64,000 nt of DNA from Bacteroidota bacterium (GCA_023424015.1 JAFAEM010000047.1:31016-95015); one strand, 5' to 3'; counted from the stretch's first letter, positions 17,184 through 25,400 are shown. Translations and numbers: made by a program. The notes: generated by a model not told the origin, from the sequence alone.

Positions 17184-18929
17184 ATGTCATTTGGAATACA
17201 GATCGGCACAGAATATTTAGACCTTCCACCTGACACCAGCCTGGAACTGGAGAGTGACAATCCATTCCTGCAGTTTGCGGATGGTGTTGTTGGTAAGTTC
17301 AGCCTGCCTATTGAAGTAAGAGCCACACCAAAGAACGTGAGGCTGCTGGGATACGCGTCGGTGCTGCAGCAGAAAGTGAATAATACCGGCATCGACGCCA
17401 TTGTTATCAATAAGTCACAGCAGACCCGCGGGAAAATAAAGATCGAGCGTGCCAATATAAACCTTAACAGGCCTGGTGCCGGCAGTATCAGTATTTTCTT
17501 CCTTACTGATGCCAGTTACTTCGCATCTGAAGCCAATAATATCCGGCTTAGAGATATCAATGTAGGTGGTGACAGGACCTTCGCCGGCGGACCTCCAGAT
17601 GGCCTGTTGAATAGTGAATTTGGTGAGCACGTGAATGCAGTGCTCAACGCTGCGCCCGGAAGCTATGACTATGCTTTTTATCCGGTCTTCAATTCGTTGT
17701 GGGGTGAAGATGGTCTGAATGGTATTCCGAGGGACACGATGAACCAGATCTTCGCAAACATCAGCACCGGCATCGCTGAAATTGTCCAGGGGCCAATCGT
17801 GCCATTCCCCTACCTGAAGTATGTGTTACTTAAAGCTGTGGAGCATGTTGGCTGGAGGATCCAGGGTGATATTTTAGATGATCCAGACTTTGAGAAAATC
17901 ACAATGATCAACTTCCGGTCTATTGACTGGGGCTATGTGATATCGATATCATTCGGTAAGATTTTCCAGATCCACGATACCGTCACTTTCAACCTGCAGG
18001 ATCATCTTCCAGATTTGTCGGTGAGTGAATTTCTACTGGAACTACAGAACAGATTCGCGTGGTGGTATGACTTCGATTCGGTAAGTAAAACTATTTATAT
18101 CAAGAAGCGCAAAGACCTGGTAACACTTACACAGAGGGATATGACCAGGTATGCCAGCCCTCTGATCCCTAAAAAAGTTTTACAGGATAGCAGGGTGTAT
18201 GCACTGAAAAATAGTTTCGTTACTGGGGGTGGTGAAGGGATTGACCTGACAAAGGTGGACTACCAGGGCGAAGTGGATAAAGTATCAGATCTGCCAACAG
18301 CGGCAGAGGCGATGGTCAACCATGTGTACCTGGTGATCGAGGAAAATAATTTTTACATCTGCATCCAAAACTACGACGATGAAAGCTGGAGCTGGGAAAT
18401 ACACAGCGCAAACATTTATGACTACCTGCCTGCCGGGTATAATGAAGAGATCACAACCAAGGCGACTACCGTGGAGATGGTTCGCAAGGATGACTACATG
18501 GATCTGATCCCCAGAGTGGATTCGCCCGGGATATGGACCGGCGTGGATGGAGAAACCCCATGGGGCATCCACCTGTGTTTTTTCTTCGGCCTTCGCGAAA
18601 ACAAAGAAGGTGATGAAGTGCCATTTGCCAGCCATCACATCTATGACAGCACGGGTGTAAAGCTGGCCGACTGGAGCCTGGCATTTAAAGCGAAGAAGAT
18701 AGATGGCTCGGAGGTGGGGCTTTATGACCTGGAGTGGAAACCGTTCATCGATCTCTTTGAGAATGCCGAAGAGTTTGAAGCTACACTGTTCCTGCCCTAC
18801 CATGAATATCTAAAAATACATTTCAGCGATACCATTGTCATCAGCAACACAAAGATGTTTATTTCAAAACTTAACAGCGCGATCCCCTACCAAGGGCAGG
18901 TAAAGGTCGAGGCCATCCGCATATTATAA
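17184..18929 (+). CDS. Baseplate hub-like tail protein
   Basis: 581 residues, beta-rich. It begins FGIQIGTEYLDLPPDTSLEL and contains LSVSEFLLELQNRFAWWYDF followed by TIYIKKRKDLVTL, a helix-then-strand pattern seen in gp27/hub-type proteins where a small domain ends in a charged strand. A gp27-like role at the tail tip fits its place after the long Ig-bearing protein and before small genes. No catalytic motif is visible. Confidence 0.5.
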   Translation: MSFGIQIGTEYLDLPPDTSLELESDNPFLQFADGVVGKFSLPIEVRATPKNVRLLGYASVLQQKVNNTGIDAIVINKSQQTRGKIKIERANINLNRPGAGSISIFFLTDASYFASEANNIRLRDINVGGDRTFAGGPPDGLLNSEFGEHVNAVLNAAPGSYDYAFYPVFNSLWGEDGLNGIPRDTMNQIFANISTGIAEIVQGPIVPFPYLKYVLLKAVEHVGWRIQGDILDDPDFEKITMINFRSIDWGYVISISFGKIFQIHDTVTFNLQDHLPDLSVSEFLLELQNRFAWWYDFDSVSKTIYIKKRKDLVTLTQRDMTRYASPLIPKKVLQDSRVYALKNSFVTGGGEGIDLTKVDYQGEVDKVSDLPTAAEAMVNHVYLVIEENNFYICIQNYDDESWSWEIHSANIYDYLPAGYNEEITTKATTVEMVRKDDYMDLIPRVDSPGIWTGVDGETPWGIHLCFFFGLRENKEGDEVPFASHHIYDSTGVKLADWSLAFKAKKIDGSEVGLYDLEWKPFIDLFENAEEFEATLFLPYHEYLKIHFSDTIVISNTKMFISKLNSAIPYQGQVKVEAIRIL

Positions 18930-18932
18930 CCG

Positions 18933-19271
18933 ATGGAAGACGGAGAAATAATACCAGGGGAAAACTATTTTGAGTGGAATGTAAGGCCGCCTGATGGTGC
19001 CACGCCAGAGCAGATCGACTTTTACGCCTCAATACGGGATCTGCTGGAGCCCTACGAACCCGCGAACACACTAAAGGAATCCACGGACCAATTCTCGACG
19101 GCTGAAATCATGAGCGCCCTGGAGCGGCACTACGGGGTGCCCCAGGGGGATCCTGATCACACTGCTATCGATGGCAAAGCGATTGTTGACTACCTGAAGG
19201 AAAATGGCTGGAAGTGCCTCAACACCGGTGGCCTTCAATTGGAGTGGATAATGGTGAAAAAGAAGCAGTAA
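18933..19271 (+). CDS. Small acidic phage protein
   Basis: 112 residues. The N-terminal half is acidic and Pro-rich (EIIPGENYFEWNVRPPDG); the C-terminal half looks like a small winged-helix-type unit (STAEIMSALERHYGVPQGD, AIVDYLKENGWKCLNTGG). Not recognised. Its TAA stop at 19269-19271 shares its last base with motif copy 3, marking the end of this operon. Confidence 0.5.
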   Translation: MEDGEIIPGENYFEWNVRPPDGATPEQIDFYASIRDLLEPYEPANTLKESTDQFSTAEIMSALERHYGVPQGDPDHTAIDGKAIVDYLKENGWKCLNTGGLQLEWIMVKKKQ

Positions 19272-19280
19272 CGTGTCACA
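19271..19280 (+). promoter_or_regulatory. ACGTGTCACA motif, copy 3
   Basis: Third identical decamer, at the junction between the tail operon and the packaging operon, 34 bp before the next ATG, exactly the same spacing as copy 2. TATTAC follows 23 bp later. Confidence 0.4.
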
Positions 19281-19313
19281 GAATGGCCCAGATGCCTTGC
19301 GGATATTACAGCT

Positions 19314-20009
19314 ATGGATGACATCCGCCGTTGGTTTAATGGGCAAAGAAATTATGATGCCGGCGTCAAGCTCTACCTGGTGCACGGCAAAGATCCGCAG
19401 CTGAAGCGGCTATTCACTGTCGAAGGATATACTCCCTTTAAACTGCAAAAGCTCACATCCGCCCTCGATGCAATTCTGTCCGGGAAGCCTGTACCGGTGA
19501 AGAGCACACCTGTACTGAAAACCGGTACCGCTGTATCGAAAATCGAAACACTACCCTCACCACCACAACCCAAATGGAATAAGGACCGCGATGAAGTCGA
19601 ACAAGCGCTGTGGCTGCAATGGAAGCCCGTCTTTGCCGAAATGATGAACCTGATGGCCCGTATTGGCGATGTGGCCAGAGCAGGCATCACAGACCCGGCA
19701 AAGGAAGAAGAAGCCGGCAGGATGGCACTGCGGATCCTGGATCTGGATGATATGTGCGATACCCTTTACTACAACCGGGACTATTACCAGCAGTATAAAG
19801 AGCTGCCCAGGGAAGAAAAGCCGATTGAGATATCACTGGACTACCTGCTGTGGCCAAAGCGACTGGCCAATCATAAGCGATATGTCAGGAAGTTCAAGAA
19901 TGACCTGGTGAAGGATCCTTCAAATATAGAGAAGGCCGCTCTGCTGCAGAAACATGAATGGGCAGTATCCGAGTATGAAAAGCTTTTAAAGATGCGCCAT
20001 GGATCATAG
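19314..20009 (+). CDS. Phage protein opening the packaging operon
   Basis: 231 residues. The N-terminus (DIRRWFNGQRNYDAGVKLYL) resembles a small helical unit, then a Pro/Thr-rich linker near residues 60-90, then a helical C-terminal half (EVEQALWLQWKPVFAEMMNL, DYLLWPKRLANHKRYVRKF). No recognised family. It overlaps the PLD-like gene by 11 bp, and the four genes to 22687 form one operon ending with terminase, so a DNA-packaging or early-morphogenesis role is plausible. Confidence 0.5.
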   Translation: MDDIRRWFNGQRNYDAGVKLYLVHGKDPQLKRLFTVEGYTPFKLQKLTSALDAILSGKPVPVKSTPVLKTGTAVSKIETLPSPPQPKWNKDRDEVEQALWLQWKPVFAEMMNLMARIGDVARAGITDPAKEEEAGRMALRILDLDDMCDTLYYNRDYYQQYKELPREEKPIEISLDYLLWPKRLANHKRYVRKFKNDLVKDPSNIEKAALLQKHEWAVSEYEKLLKMRHGS

Positions 20010-20487
20010 GTATGGAGATAGTACCAGGATCGAAAGTGTGCTCGGACAGGTGGCGGACAACAGGTGCGTGCATTGGGTGTCCGATGGCGACTGGGATATG
20101 CACGATCTGCTGATAGGGCTGCTGATGATCACAGGACCGGCAACGGTTCACCTATCTTCCTACGCATTCAGTGAGCATGCAGCCAGGATCATTGTTGACC
20201 TGAAGGCGCGTGGAATGATCAGGGAGCTGTACTGCCTTATCGATAGCCGTATCGATCGAAGAAGCAACAATGCCCTTTCTCTGCTCGAGAATTGCGCCAC
20301 CAGGTGCAAGATGTTAAGTACGCACGCCAAAGTAACTGTACTAAGTAGTGATAAATCGGATATGGCTGTAGTGGGAAGTGCAAATTATACAACGAATCGT
20401 CGCTATGAAGCCGGTGTGATCATTGTGAACCCGGAAGTAGTTGGATATCACAAAAAATGGATGATGAACGAACTCTGTAAACCATGA
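19999..20487 (+). CDS. Phospholipase D-like (HKD) protein
   Basis: 162 residues with a single HKD-type half-site near residues 113-140: THAKVTVLSSD, then VVGSANYTTNRRYEAG. The His-x-Lys and the downstream GSANYTxNxxxE pattern are the mark of the PLD superfamily, whose small single-motif members dimerise and act as nucleases or phosphodiesterases. The Asp of the strict HxKx4D spacing is shifted, so activity is uncertain. It sits directly before the small terminase gene (4-bp overlap), suggesting DNA processing; a regulatory binding role is the alternative. Confidence 0.65.
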   Translation: MDHRYGDSTRIESVLGQVADNRCVHWVSDGDWDMHDLLIGLLMITGPATVHLSSYAFSEHAARIIVDLKARGMIRELYCLIDSRIDRRSNNALSLLENCATRCKMLSTHAKVTVLSSDKSDMAVVGSANYTTNRRYEAGVIIVNPEVVGYHKKWMMNELCKP

Positions 20488-21035
20488 ATGAAGAATTGCT
20501 GCCGGCATCACAACGTAAGGATGCCTACACCCGGATAAAAAAATTCATGACCGACGGCGATATCACATTATTGCCGAAGGAAGAGCATATCCTGTCACGT
20601 TGGTGTATGGCTGACAAATTGATGAAACTGAATAAATACACCGAAGAGCAAATTGTTGAGAAGATCGTCGAAAAATTCAGTGTATCTCAGTACACAGCCA
20701 GGAAGGATATATACAATGCCCAGGCTCTGATGGCTTCGGTCATGCTGGTCAATAAAAAGTACCTGTTGAATCATCATGCGGAAAATCTGAAGCTGATGAT
20801 CGAGCAGTTCAAGAAAGACAAAACACTTGTGCACCTGGTACCTAAGCTGGCTGCAGAATATACCCGGGCGATCCAGGCGATTCCTGATGATCTGAATGCG
20901 GAGAAGCGACCGGCGCCCACTATCATCTTCAATGTTACGCAAAGCGCTGGGAAAACATTCGAAGAAGCCCTGGCCAGTATAGAGAAGCGGAAAGCAGATA
21001 AAGAGTTCACCGATTTTGAAGAAGTAGTTGAATAA
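20484..21035 (+). CDS. Terminase small subunit-like DNA-binding protein
   Basis: 183 residues. The N-terminal half has helix-turn-helix-like segments (YTEEQIVEKIVEKFSVSQYT, then ARKDIYNAQALMAS), as in small terminases that recognise phage DNA and recruit the large subunit. The C-terminal half has a helix (LKLMIEQFKKDKTLVHLVPK) and an acidic tail (EFTDFEEVVE) suitable for contact with the motor. The stop TAA overlaps the ATG of the large terminase by one base (TAATG). Confidence 0.7.
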   Translation: MNEELLPASQRKDAYTRIKKFMTDGDITLLPKEEHILSRWCMADKLMKLNKYTEEQIVEKIVEKFSVSQYTARKDIYNAQALMASVMLVNKKYLLNHHAENLKLMIEQFKKDKTLVHLVPKLAAEYTRAIQAIPDDLNAEKRPAPTIIFNVTQSAGKTFEEALASIEKRKADKEFTDFEEVVE

Positions 21036-22687
21036 TGAGCAACCAGCCCGTTGTAAATATCGACCTCCCTGAGAAGCATGCACAGATCCGCATGATCAAA
21101 GCGAAAGAAACCTACCTGCTGGGCAGTCGTGGCTCGTTTAAGACATCACGCGGCATCGCCCTTTATGCACTCGAAAAGATATATGAAATGCCACGCAGCA
21201 CCGGCGTTGGGGTGGCGCTGTCTTATGAGCACCTGGATAAGAATATCCTCGAGCCGTTGTTGAAAGGATTTGCAGACTGCGGGTTCTATGCTGATGAACA
21301 TTATGTGATTAATAAACGGCCACCGGATCACTGGCCCAAACCACTCGACTATAAAGGGAATGAAAAGTTCGATCGGTGCATCATCTGGGAGAATGGCACA
21401 GTGATAAAGTTCATCAGCCTGGCCAGGATCGCCGCGGCCAATGCCATCAGTGCGCAATGGGGATTCTTCGATGAGTTGAAGTTCATGGACCCTGAGAAGC
21501 TCAAAGAGATCTTCCCGATCTTCCGCCCTGGTGGACCGGTGAACCCATTTGAGAACTGTTCTGGATACCTGAGTAAATTCTTCGCTACAGACAAGCTGGC
21601 GGACCCTGCAGAAATAGAATGGATCCTCAAAAAGCGCAAGTTGATCGATCATGATAAGGTGCAGGATGTTATTGCCATCCAAAAGCACGTGAATGAATTG
21701 CAGGTGCAGCGCAGTGAAGCCACGCCAACGAAAGCAGAGCAGTTGAAGAAGCAGATTGATAAACTGGAGCTGATCCTGGCAGAGCAAAGGGCTGAAATGG
21801 TGTACGTGGCGGAAATAAACTGCTATGATGTACTTCCCTTCCTGGGGATAGACTGGCTGAAGACAGCAAAGCGCAACTGCACCACAGATCACATCTGGCA
21901 GGTAGCCTATGAGAATCGGGATCCGGATAAACCAGGAGAGGCCTTCTACCCTGCTTTTCTCGATGCTGTACACGGGTATGACACCAAAGCTCTCGAGGAC
22001 ATCGATTTCAATAAGCCGCTAATTATTTCAGCTGACTACCAGCATACAGTAATACCAATACCTGTGGCGCAGATAGGTAAGCTACCAGGCCAGCTGGAGA
22101 ACTCCCTGAATTATGTTGACTACATATACTCTCTTTATCCTGAAGGCCTGAAGGATGCCATTAAGAAGTTTGTCCATCGCTTCCGCAACCATGGATATAA
22201 GAAGGTGTACTACGTGTATGACCATACAGCCATAGGTAAGCGCATTGATGCAGATGAATACTGTGTTACTGTGGTACAAGAGCTGAAAGCCCACAAATGG
22301 AATGTAGTTGAAGTATATACTGGCCAGGCACCCGGGCACTACCAGAAGTACATCGATACAACAGCCTGGCTCGAGCATAAGCCCGTTACCAACCTGGATG
22401 ATCAGGGCAACGTGCTGGATGTGGTGACATCAGGCCTTACCCTGGAGATCAGGCTACACAGGCAGCGATGTGCCAAGCTGATTAAGGCCATCGGTCGAGC
22501 TCCAGCAAAGACCAACCGTGGTAAGACTGAGAAGGATAAGAGATACGAGGACAAAGAGAAATACCCTGACCTGGATCAGAGTGAGACCACCCACGCTACC
22601 GACGCATTCGATATGATCAACGATGCTGTACTCAAACAGAAGCTGATCAAGGCAACCTACGATACACCTGCATTCGGATTCCGTTAG
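21035..22687 (+). CDS. Terminase large subunit
   Basis: 550 residues: ATPase then nuclease, the DNA-packaging motor. Walker A is GSRGSFKT at residues 30-37, Walker B with its catalytic Glu is WGFFDEL. The RNase H-like nuclease half has the acidic sites IISADYQHTV, YYVYDHTA and HATDAFD. A coiled-coil insertion near residues 215-255 (AEQLKKQIDKLELILAEQRA) is not typical. Ends the rightward late operon; unlike most tailed phages the packaging genes come after the tail genes. Confidence 0.92.
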   Translation: MSNQPVVNIDLPEKHAQIRMIKAKETYLLGSRGSFKTSRGIALYALEKIYEMPRSTGVGVALSYEHLDKNILEPLLKGFADCGFYADEHYVINKRPPDHWPKPLDYKGNEKFDRCIIWENGTVIKFISLARIAAANAISAQWGFFDELKFMDPEKLKEIFPIFRPGGPVNPFENCSGYLSKFFATDKLADPAEIEWILKKRKLIDHDKVQDVIAIQKHVNELQVQRSEATPTKAEQLKKQIDKLELILAEQRAEMVYVAEINCYDVLPFLGIDWLKTAKRNCTTDHIWQVAYENRDPDKPGEAFYPAFLDAVHGYDTKALEDIDFNKPLIISADYQHTVIPIPVAQIGKLPGQLENSLNYVDYIYSLYPEGLKDAIKKFVHRFRNHGYKKVYYVYDHTAIGKRIDADEYCVTVVQELKAHKWNVVEVYTGQAPGHYQKYIDTTAWLEHKPVTNLDDQGNVLDVVTSGLTLEIRLHRQRCAKLIKAIGRAPAKTNRGKTEKDKRYEDKEKYPDLDQSETTHATDAFDMINDAVLKQKLIKATYDTPAFGFR

Positions 22688-22986
22688 ACATCCGACTTAC
22701 AACGCATTGCTTTGCAACCAACAGCGAATCATATTTCCATGAAAACGCGGCATCCGCCCTCCACGCCGACAGGGGCTACGGCACTCGAAAGCACCTTTTA
22801 AAGGCCTTTTTTGCTTTTAAACTGACAAAACTTACTGTTTGTCAGCCGTCTGTACTTTGAAGCAGTAGAATTTTCGATTTCCCAGAAATGAGGCCTGGGC
22901 AGGCGGCCACCAGCCACCAACAAATATTGTAACTACAAGAACTATAGTGAATTAGTTACGAATTCGTCAGTCAGAATAGCTTCGAT
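22688..22986. other. Convergent intergenic region with inverted repeats
   Basis: A 299-bp gap between the rightward terminase operon and the leftward DUF4468 gene. It holds a T-rich segment (CCTTTTAAAGG then CCTTTTTTGC, about 22794-22817) and a perfect inverted repeat of 8-base arms, CTGACAAA (22822-22829) and TTTGTCAG (22838-22845). Either can form a hairpin on both strands, as expected for a bidirectional terminator between convergent transcripts. No gene seen. Confidence 0.55.
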
Positions 22987-23496
22987 CTACCAATCATTTT
23001 TGGTGGCCATCTTAGATTTTAGATCCACGATCATCGCTTTTACTTTCTCATCCACCTGTCTTTTTACATTGGCCCATTGCTTTTTGCTGAGCTCACGCGG
23101 TGGATCCGCCGGATTCAGGTCATGCTCAATATCTGGGCGTCCGCGGCCGGCGTCATAGGTAAGAACAAAGTCTGTGAAGGAATATTTGTATCTGCTGTCT
23201 TTTGACGCTATCGAGATTTTAAACCAGACCTTTCCCGGGAACACAATCCCCAGATTCCTGGTGACTTCGACCTGCATCCAGCCCTTCCCAATTATCGTTT
23301 TACTGGCATCATCACTCAGCTGGGTAACGTCCTTCCCGCTTTTAAACGCATCGGTGATAAAAATTTTTGAATTGCTGTACAGAGCATCTGCAGTGACACT
23401 GTCAGCATTAACCACTTCACTATACTGTAGTTGTGCTGAAACACTACTAACCAGGAACAGCGAAGCCGACGTGATGATGGTATTTATCAGTCTCAT
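22987..23496 (-). CDS. Secreted DUF4468-like protein, lysogeny moron candidate
   Basis: 169 residues with a Sec signal peptide (MRLINTIITSASLFLVSSVSA). The mature part, QLQYSEVVNADSVTADALYS through KTIIGKGWMQVEVTR and YKYSFTDFVLTYD, matches the plan of DUF4468 (TBP-like fold) proteins common in Bacteroidota envelopes. It runs against the late operon and is transcribed from the repressor side; its upstream region carries a repressor-like site at 23540. A protein exported to the host envelope from a lysogen fits a moron changing host surface traits; function unknown. Confidence 0.6.
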   Translation of the reverse strand: MRLINTIITSASLFLVSSVSAQLQYSEVVNADSVTADALYSNSKIFITDAFKSGKDVTQLSDDASKTIIGKGWMQVEVTRNLGIVFPGKVWFKISIASKDSRYKYSFTDFVLTYDAGRGRPDIEHDLNPADPPRELSKKQWANVKRQVDEKVKAMIVDLKSKMATKNDW

Positions 23497-23539
23497 ATAG
23501 TGTAAACCCTTATTCCTTTTCGAAAAAATTGTAGGTATA

Positions 23540-23551
23540 TTGACTTTTCAA
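23540..23551 (-). promoter_or_regulatory. Operator-like site upstream of the DUF4468 gene
   Basis: TTGACTTTTCAA, a shortened version of the TTGA(N)TTTTTCAA palindromes near the repressor gene, 44 bp upstream of the leftward start at 23496. May place this gene under the same phage repressor. Confidence 0.4.
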
Positions 23552-23662
23552 GCCATTATTGTTCACCTAATTTTTACAAATGAATCATGTTTTTTCAAGA
23601 CCACTTAACCTACTGTCAAAACTGCCAGTTGGCTTCCTGCTGTCGGTTACTCAACTACGAAA

Positions 23663-24199
23663 TCAAGGAGAGACAACAGATTTGTTTAATTCTGCGACTG
23701 CTTCCTCTATCGTTGCCCAGCGTTTCCCCACCCCTATCTCCGCCAGTCGCATGTACAAATCCGAAAATCTCCGGTCTATGTCTGCAGTCATTCCTGAAGC
23801 AGCATCGCCAATAGTCTTGTACTTCAACAGCTCCATTGCCTGAGCATTGGAGTGAGCGATGTCCTTCACTGCAGCGCCTATATCTTTTACCCCTATCGAA
23901 AGATCCCTATTAATCTCGAGGACCTCTGATAACTTTGTTTTCCAAAAGGATTGATTCTCTCCATAGTTGCGGGAATCTTCATTTACCTGGAATTCTGAAT
24001 TTTCAGTGGGTATTGAATTTTTCAATACCCATTCTTTGTATAGTCTAAGCGCCATTAGTAGCTTTTTACTACCATCCCTGGCGAGGCTTTGATCTATCGC
24101 GTTGTTGGCATAACCCAGCTTTTTCTCAATGGAAGCACGGTCATGTCCTTTCGATTTTAAAAAATCAAGCAGTTTAACGATCTCTTTCTTGTAGTCCAT
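23663..24199 (-). CDS. Phage repressor-like DNA-binding protein
   Basis: 178 residues. The N-terminal 55 residues are a helix-turn-helix of the phage repressor type (LLDFLKSKGHDRASIEKKLG, then NNAIDQSLARDGSKKLLMAL). The rest is helical and probably oligomerises (KLSEVLEINRDLSIGVKDI). It has no LexA/CI peptidase Ser-Lys signature, so induction by RecA-triggered cleavage is not suggested. It is divergent from the Cro-like gene, with palindromes in the gap and one inside its own gene; together they form the lysis-lysogeny switch. Confidence 0.7.
   Translation of the reverse strand: MDYKKEIVKLLDFLKSKGHDRASIEKKLGYANNAIDQSLARDGSKKLLMALRLYKEWVLKNSIPTENSEFQVNEDSRNYGENQSFWKTKLSEVLEINRDLSIGVKDIGAAVKDIAHSNAQAMELLKYKTIGDAASGMTADIDRRFSDLYMRLAEIGVGKRWATIEEAVAELNKSVVSP
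24009..24031. promoter_or_regulatory. Perfect 23-bp palindrome inside the repressor gene
   Basis: Arms of 10 bases (GGGTATTGAA / TTCAATACCC) around TTT. It contains the same TTGAATTTTTCAA core as the intergenic site at 24268 and lies at codons 57-64 of the repressor, just after the helix-turn-helix. Probably a third operator that loops or blocks its own gene. Confidence 0.55.
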
Positions 24200-24238
24200 C
24201 TAATTATAGGTATGGTTTTTAGAAAAAATTCGAAAATA

Positions 24239-24284
24239 TTGAGTTTTTCAACTTTTAATTTGGAATATTGAATTTTTCAATATT
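24239..24284. promoter_or_regulatory. Paired operators of the repressor/Cro switch
   Basis: Two sites 29 bp apart between centres: TTGAGTTTTTCAA (24239-24251) and a perfect 21-bp palindrome with core TTGAATTTTTCAA (24264-24284; arms AATATTGAA / TTCAATATT). They occupy the gap between the divergent repressor and Cro-like genes, where the start-proximal site would block leftward and the other rightward transcription. Confidence 0.65.
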
Positions 24285-24329
24285 ATATTTGATAGTAGAA
24301 AACTATAATAGAAAATTATAATCAAATAT
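24285..24329 (+). promoter_or_regulatory. Promoter-region inverted repeat upstream of the Cro-like gene
   Basis: Arms ATATTTGAT (24285-24293) and ATCAAATAT (24321-24329) flank an AT-rich stretch (TATAATAG, TTATAATC) ending 8 bp before the start codon. Likely holds the early rightward promoter and may be a Cro site; exact boxes are unclear. Confidence 0.45.
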
Positions 24330-24337
24330 AAATAACC

Positions 24338-24571
24338 ATGTTCATTCTTTCTAATAGGGCCACCAAAGCCATTGCTGAAACACCGGGGATCCGCCCGAAA
24401 CTCTGTCTGGCCCTGGGTGTAAGTGAGCAGACGATTTACCTCACATACACCAACAATGAACCTAATAACAATCTGACTAAGTACGCCGCTCTGAAAGTGA
24501 TACTGGAAGAAACTGGTTTGCCACTTGACAAACTTTTACTGGAAGTAAAATCACTGGTGAAGACGATGTAA
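24338..24571 (+). CDS. Cro-like helix-turn-helix regulator
   Basis: 77 residues. The segment RPKLCLALGVSEQTIYLTYT has the turn (Gly-Val-Ser) and hydrophobic spacing of an XRE/Cro helix-turn-helix, and the protein ends in a dimerisation-type helix (LDKLLLEVKSLVKTM). It is the first gene of the rightward early operon, divergent from the repressor, the usual place of Cro. Confidence 0.65.
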   Translation: MFILSNRATKAIAETPGIRPKLCLALGVSEQTIYLTYTNNEPNNNLTKYAALKVILEETGLPLDKLLLEVKSLVKTM

Positions 24572-24648
24572 ATATAAGTAAGTGTTTACCCCTATGTCAA
24601 TACCCTCATAGTTGTATTACAAAAAGTTTAACCAAACAACTTTAACAC

Positions 24649-24834
24649 ATGCCCCGCCTCGATTGCATAACCATCCACCCCCACGACCTGCAGCAGGTAC
24701 TGGATATACTGGAGATCAAGAATCACCCCAGTGATATGGTTCGCATCGTGGACGGCGGTAATAAAATAATTGTGCGCGACAGCAATGACATGCACATATT
24801 CTCTATCGAAAAAACTGTACCTGTAAAATCCTAA
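24649..24834 (+). CDS. Small early phage protein
   Basis: 61 residues (TIHPHDLQQVLDILEIKNH, MVRIVDGGNKIIVRDSNDMH), a helix followed by a beta hairpin. No recognised function. It is spaced as part of the early operon: 77 bp after the Cro-like gene and 4 bp before a 34-residue membrane peptide. Confidence 0.5.
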   Translation: MPRLDCITIHPHDLQQVLDILEIKNHPSDMVRIVDGGNKIIVRDSNDMHIFSIEKTVPVKS

Positions 24835-24838
24835 GCTC

Positions 24839-24943
24839 ATGAGAAAACAAATTTCATCCGACGACTGGATGCTTAATCTGTCCCGAATACTGATCACGAT
24901 CGGTGCCACTATGCTCATTGTATCTATTATTCTCTCAAAATAA
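24839..24943 (+). CDS. 34-residue membrane peptide
   Basis: A short ORF, MRKQISSDDWMLNLSRILIT then IGATMLIVSIILSK. One hydrophobic helix fills the second half. It is fitted tightly between two early genes (4 and 12 bp gaps), which argues that it is real. Possible role in superinfection exclusion or host membrane control is only a guess. Confidence 0.45.
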   Translation: MRKQISSDDWMLNLSRILITIGATMLIVSIILSK

Positions 24944-24955
24944 AACCGACACGCA

Positions 24956-25264
24956 ATGAACATCACCAATGCCTTCATCATCCGCCTGGCTAAAATGCCA
25001 GAACGAGAACGAAACGCCTTCCTGGAAGCGCACAAAGAAGTAATCGACTTCACAGCACTCTCTGCCAGGATAAAAGAATGCGCCAACCTTTCTATAGAAA
25101 AAGGTGAGCATGAAATGGCCGAAGTATTATTCGACATCAAAGCCGATATCTCATTATATCAGGCAATGCAGCGATTCCCTGCAGCCGTCAAAGACTATAC
25201 ACTGGAAGACAATCCAACACCTGAGAAAAATAAAGTGAGAATGGAGTTGAGTTCCATGCAGTGA
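24956..25264 (+). CDS. Small helical early phage protein
   Basis: 102 residues, helical (IRLAKMPERERNAFLEAHKE, FTALSARIKECANLSIEKGE, EVLFDIKADISLYQAMQRF). Unrecognised. It is the last gene before the 645-bp non-coding block with the tRNA. Confidence 0.5.
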   Translation: MNITNAFIIRLAKMPERERNAFLEAHKEVIDFTALSARIKECANLSIEKGEHEMAEVLFDIKADISLYQAMQRFPAAVKDYTLEDNPTPEKNKVRMELSSMQ

Positions 25265-25286
25265 GGAAGGGAATCTGATACTGCAA

Positions 25287-25380
25287 AAAATCGCCGGGTA
25301 TCCATGAATGGATTTTATTAAGAAAATATAAAGGTGGTAAAGCGATCACCCGGCGATTTAAACTAGAGTTCTTTTTTTTT
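25287..25380 (+). ncRNA. Structured leader hairpin with T-run
   Basis: Perfect 12-bp arms AAATCGCCGGGT (25288-25299) and ACCCGGCGATTT (25348-25359) enclose a second hairpin, ATCCAT-GA-ATGGAT (25300-25313), and a 34-nt AT-rich loop. A run of nine T starts at 25372, 12 bp after the stem. Could be a terminator, or a processed element at the 5' side of the tRNA transcript. Confidence 0.45.
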
Positions 25381-25400
25381 CATGATAAGCAGCAAACGCT

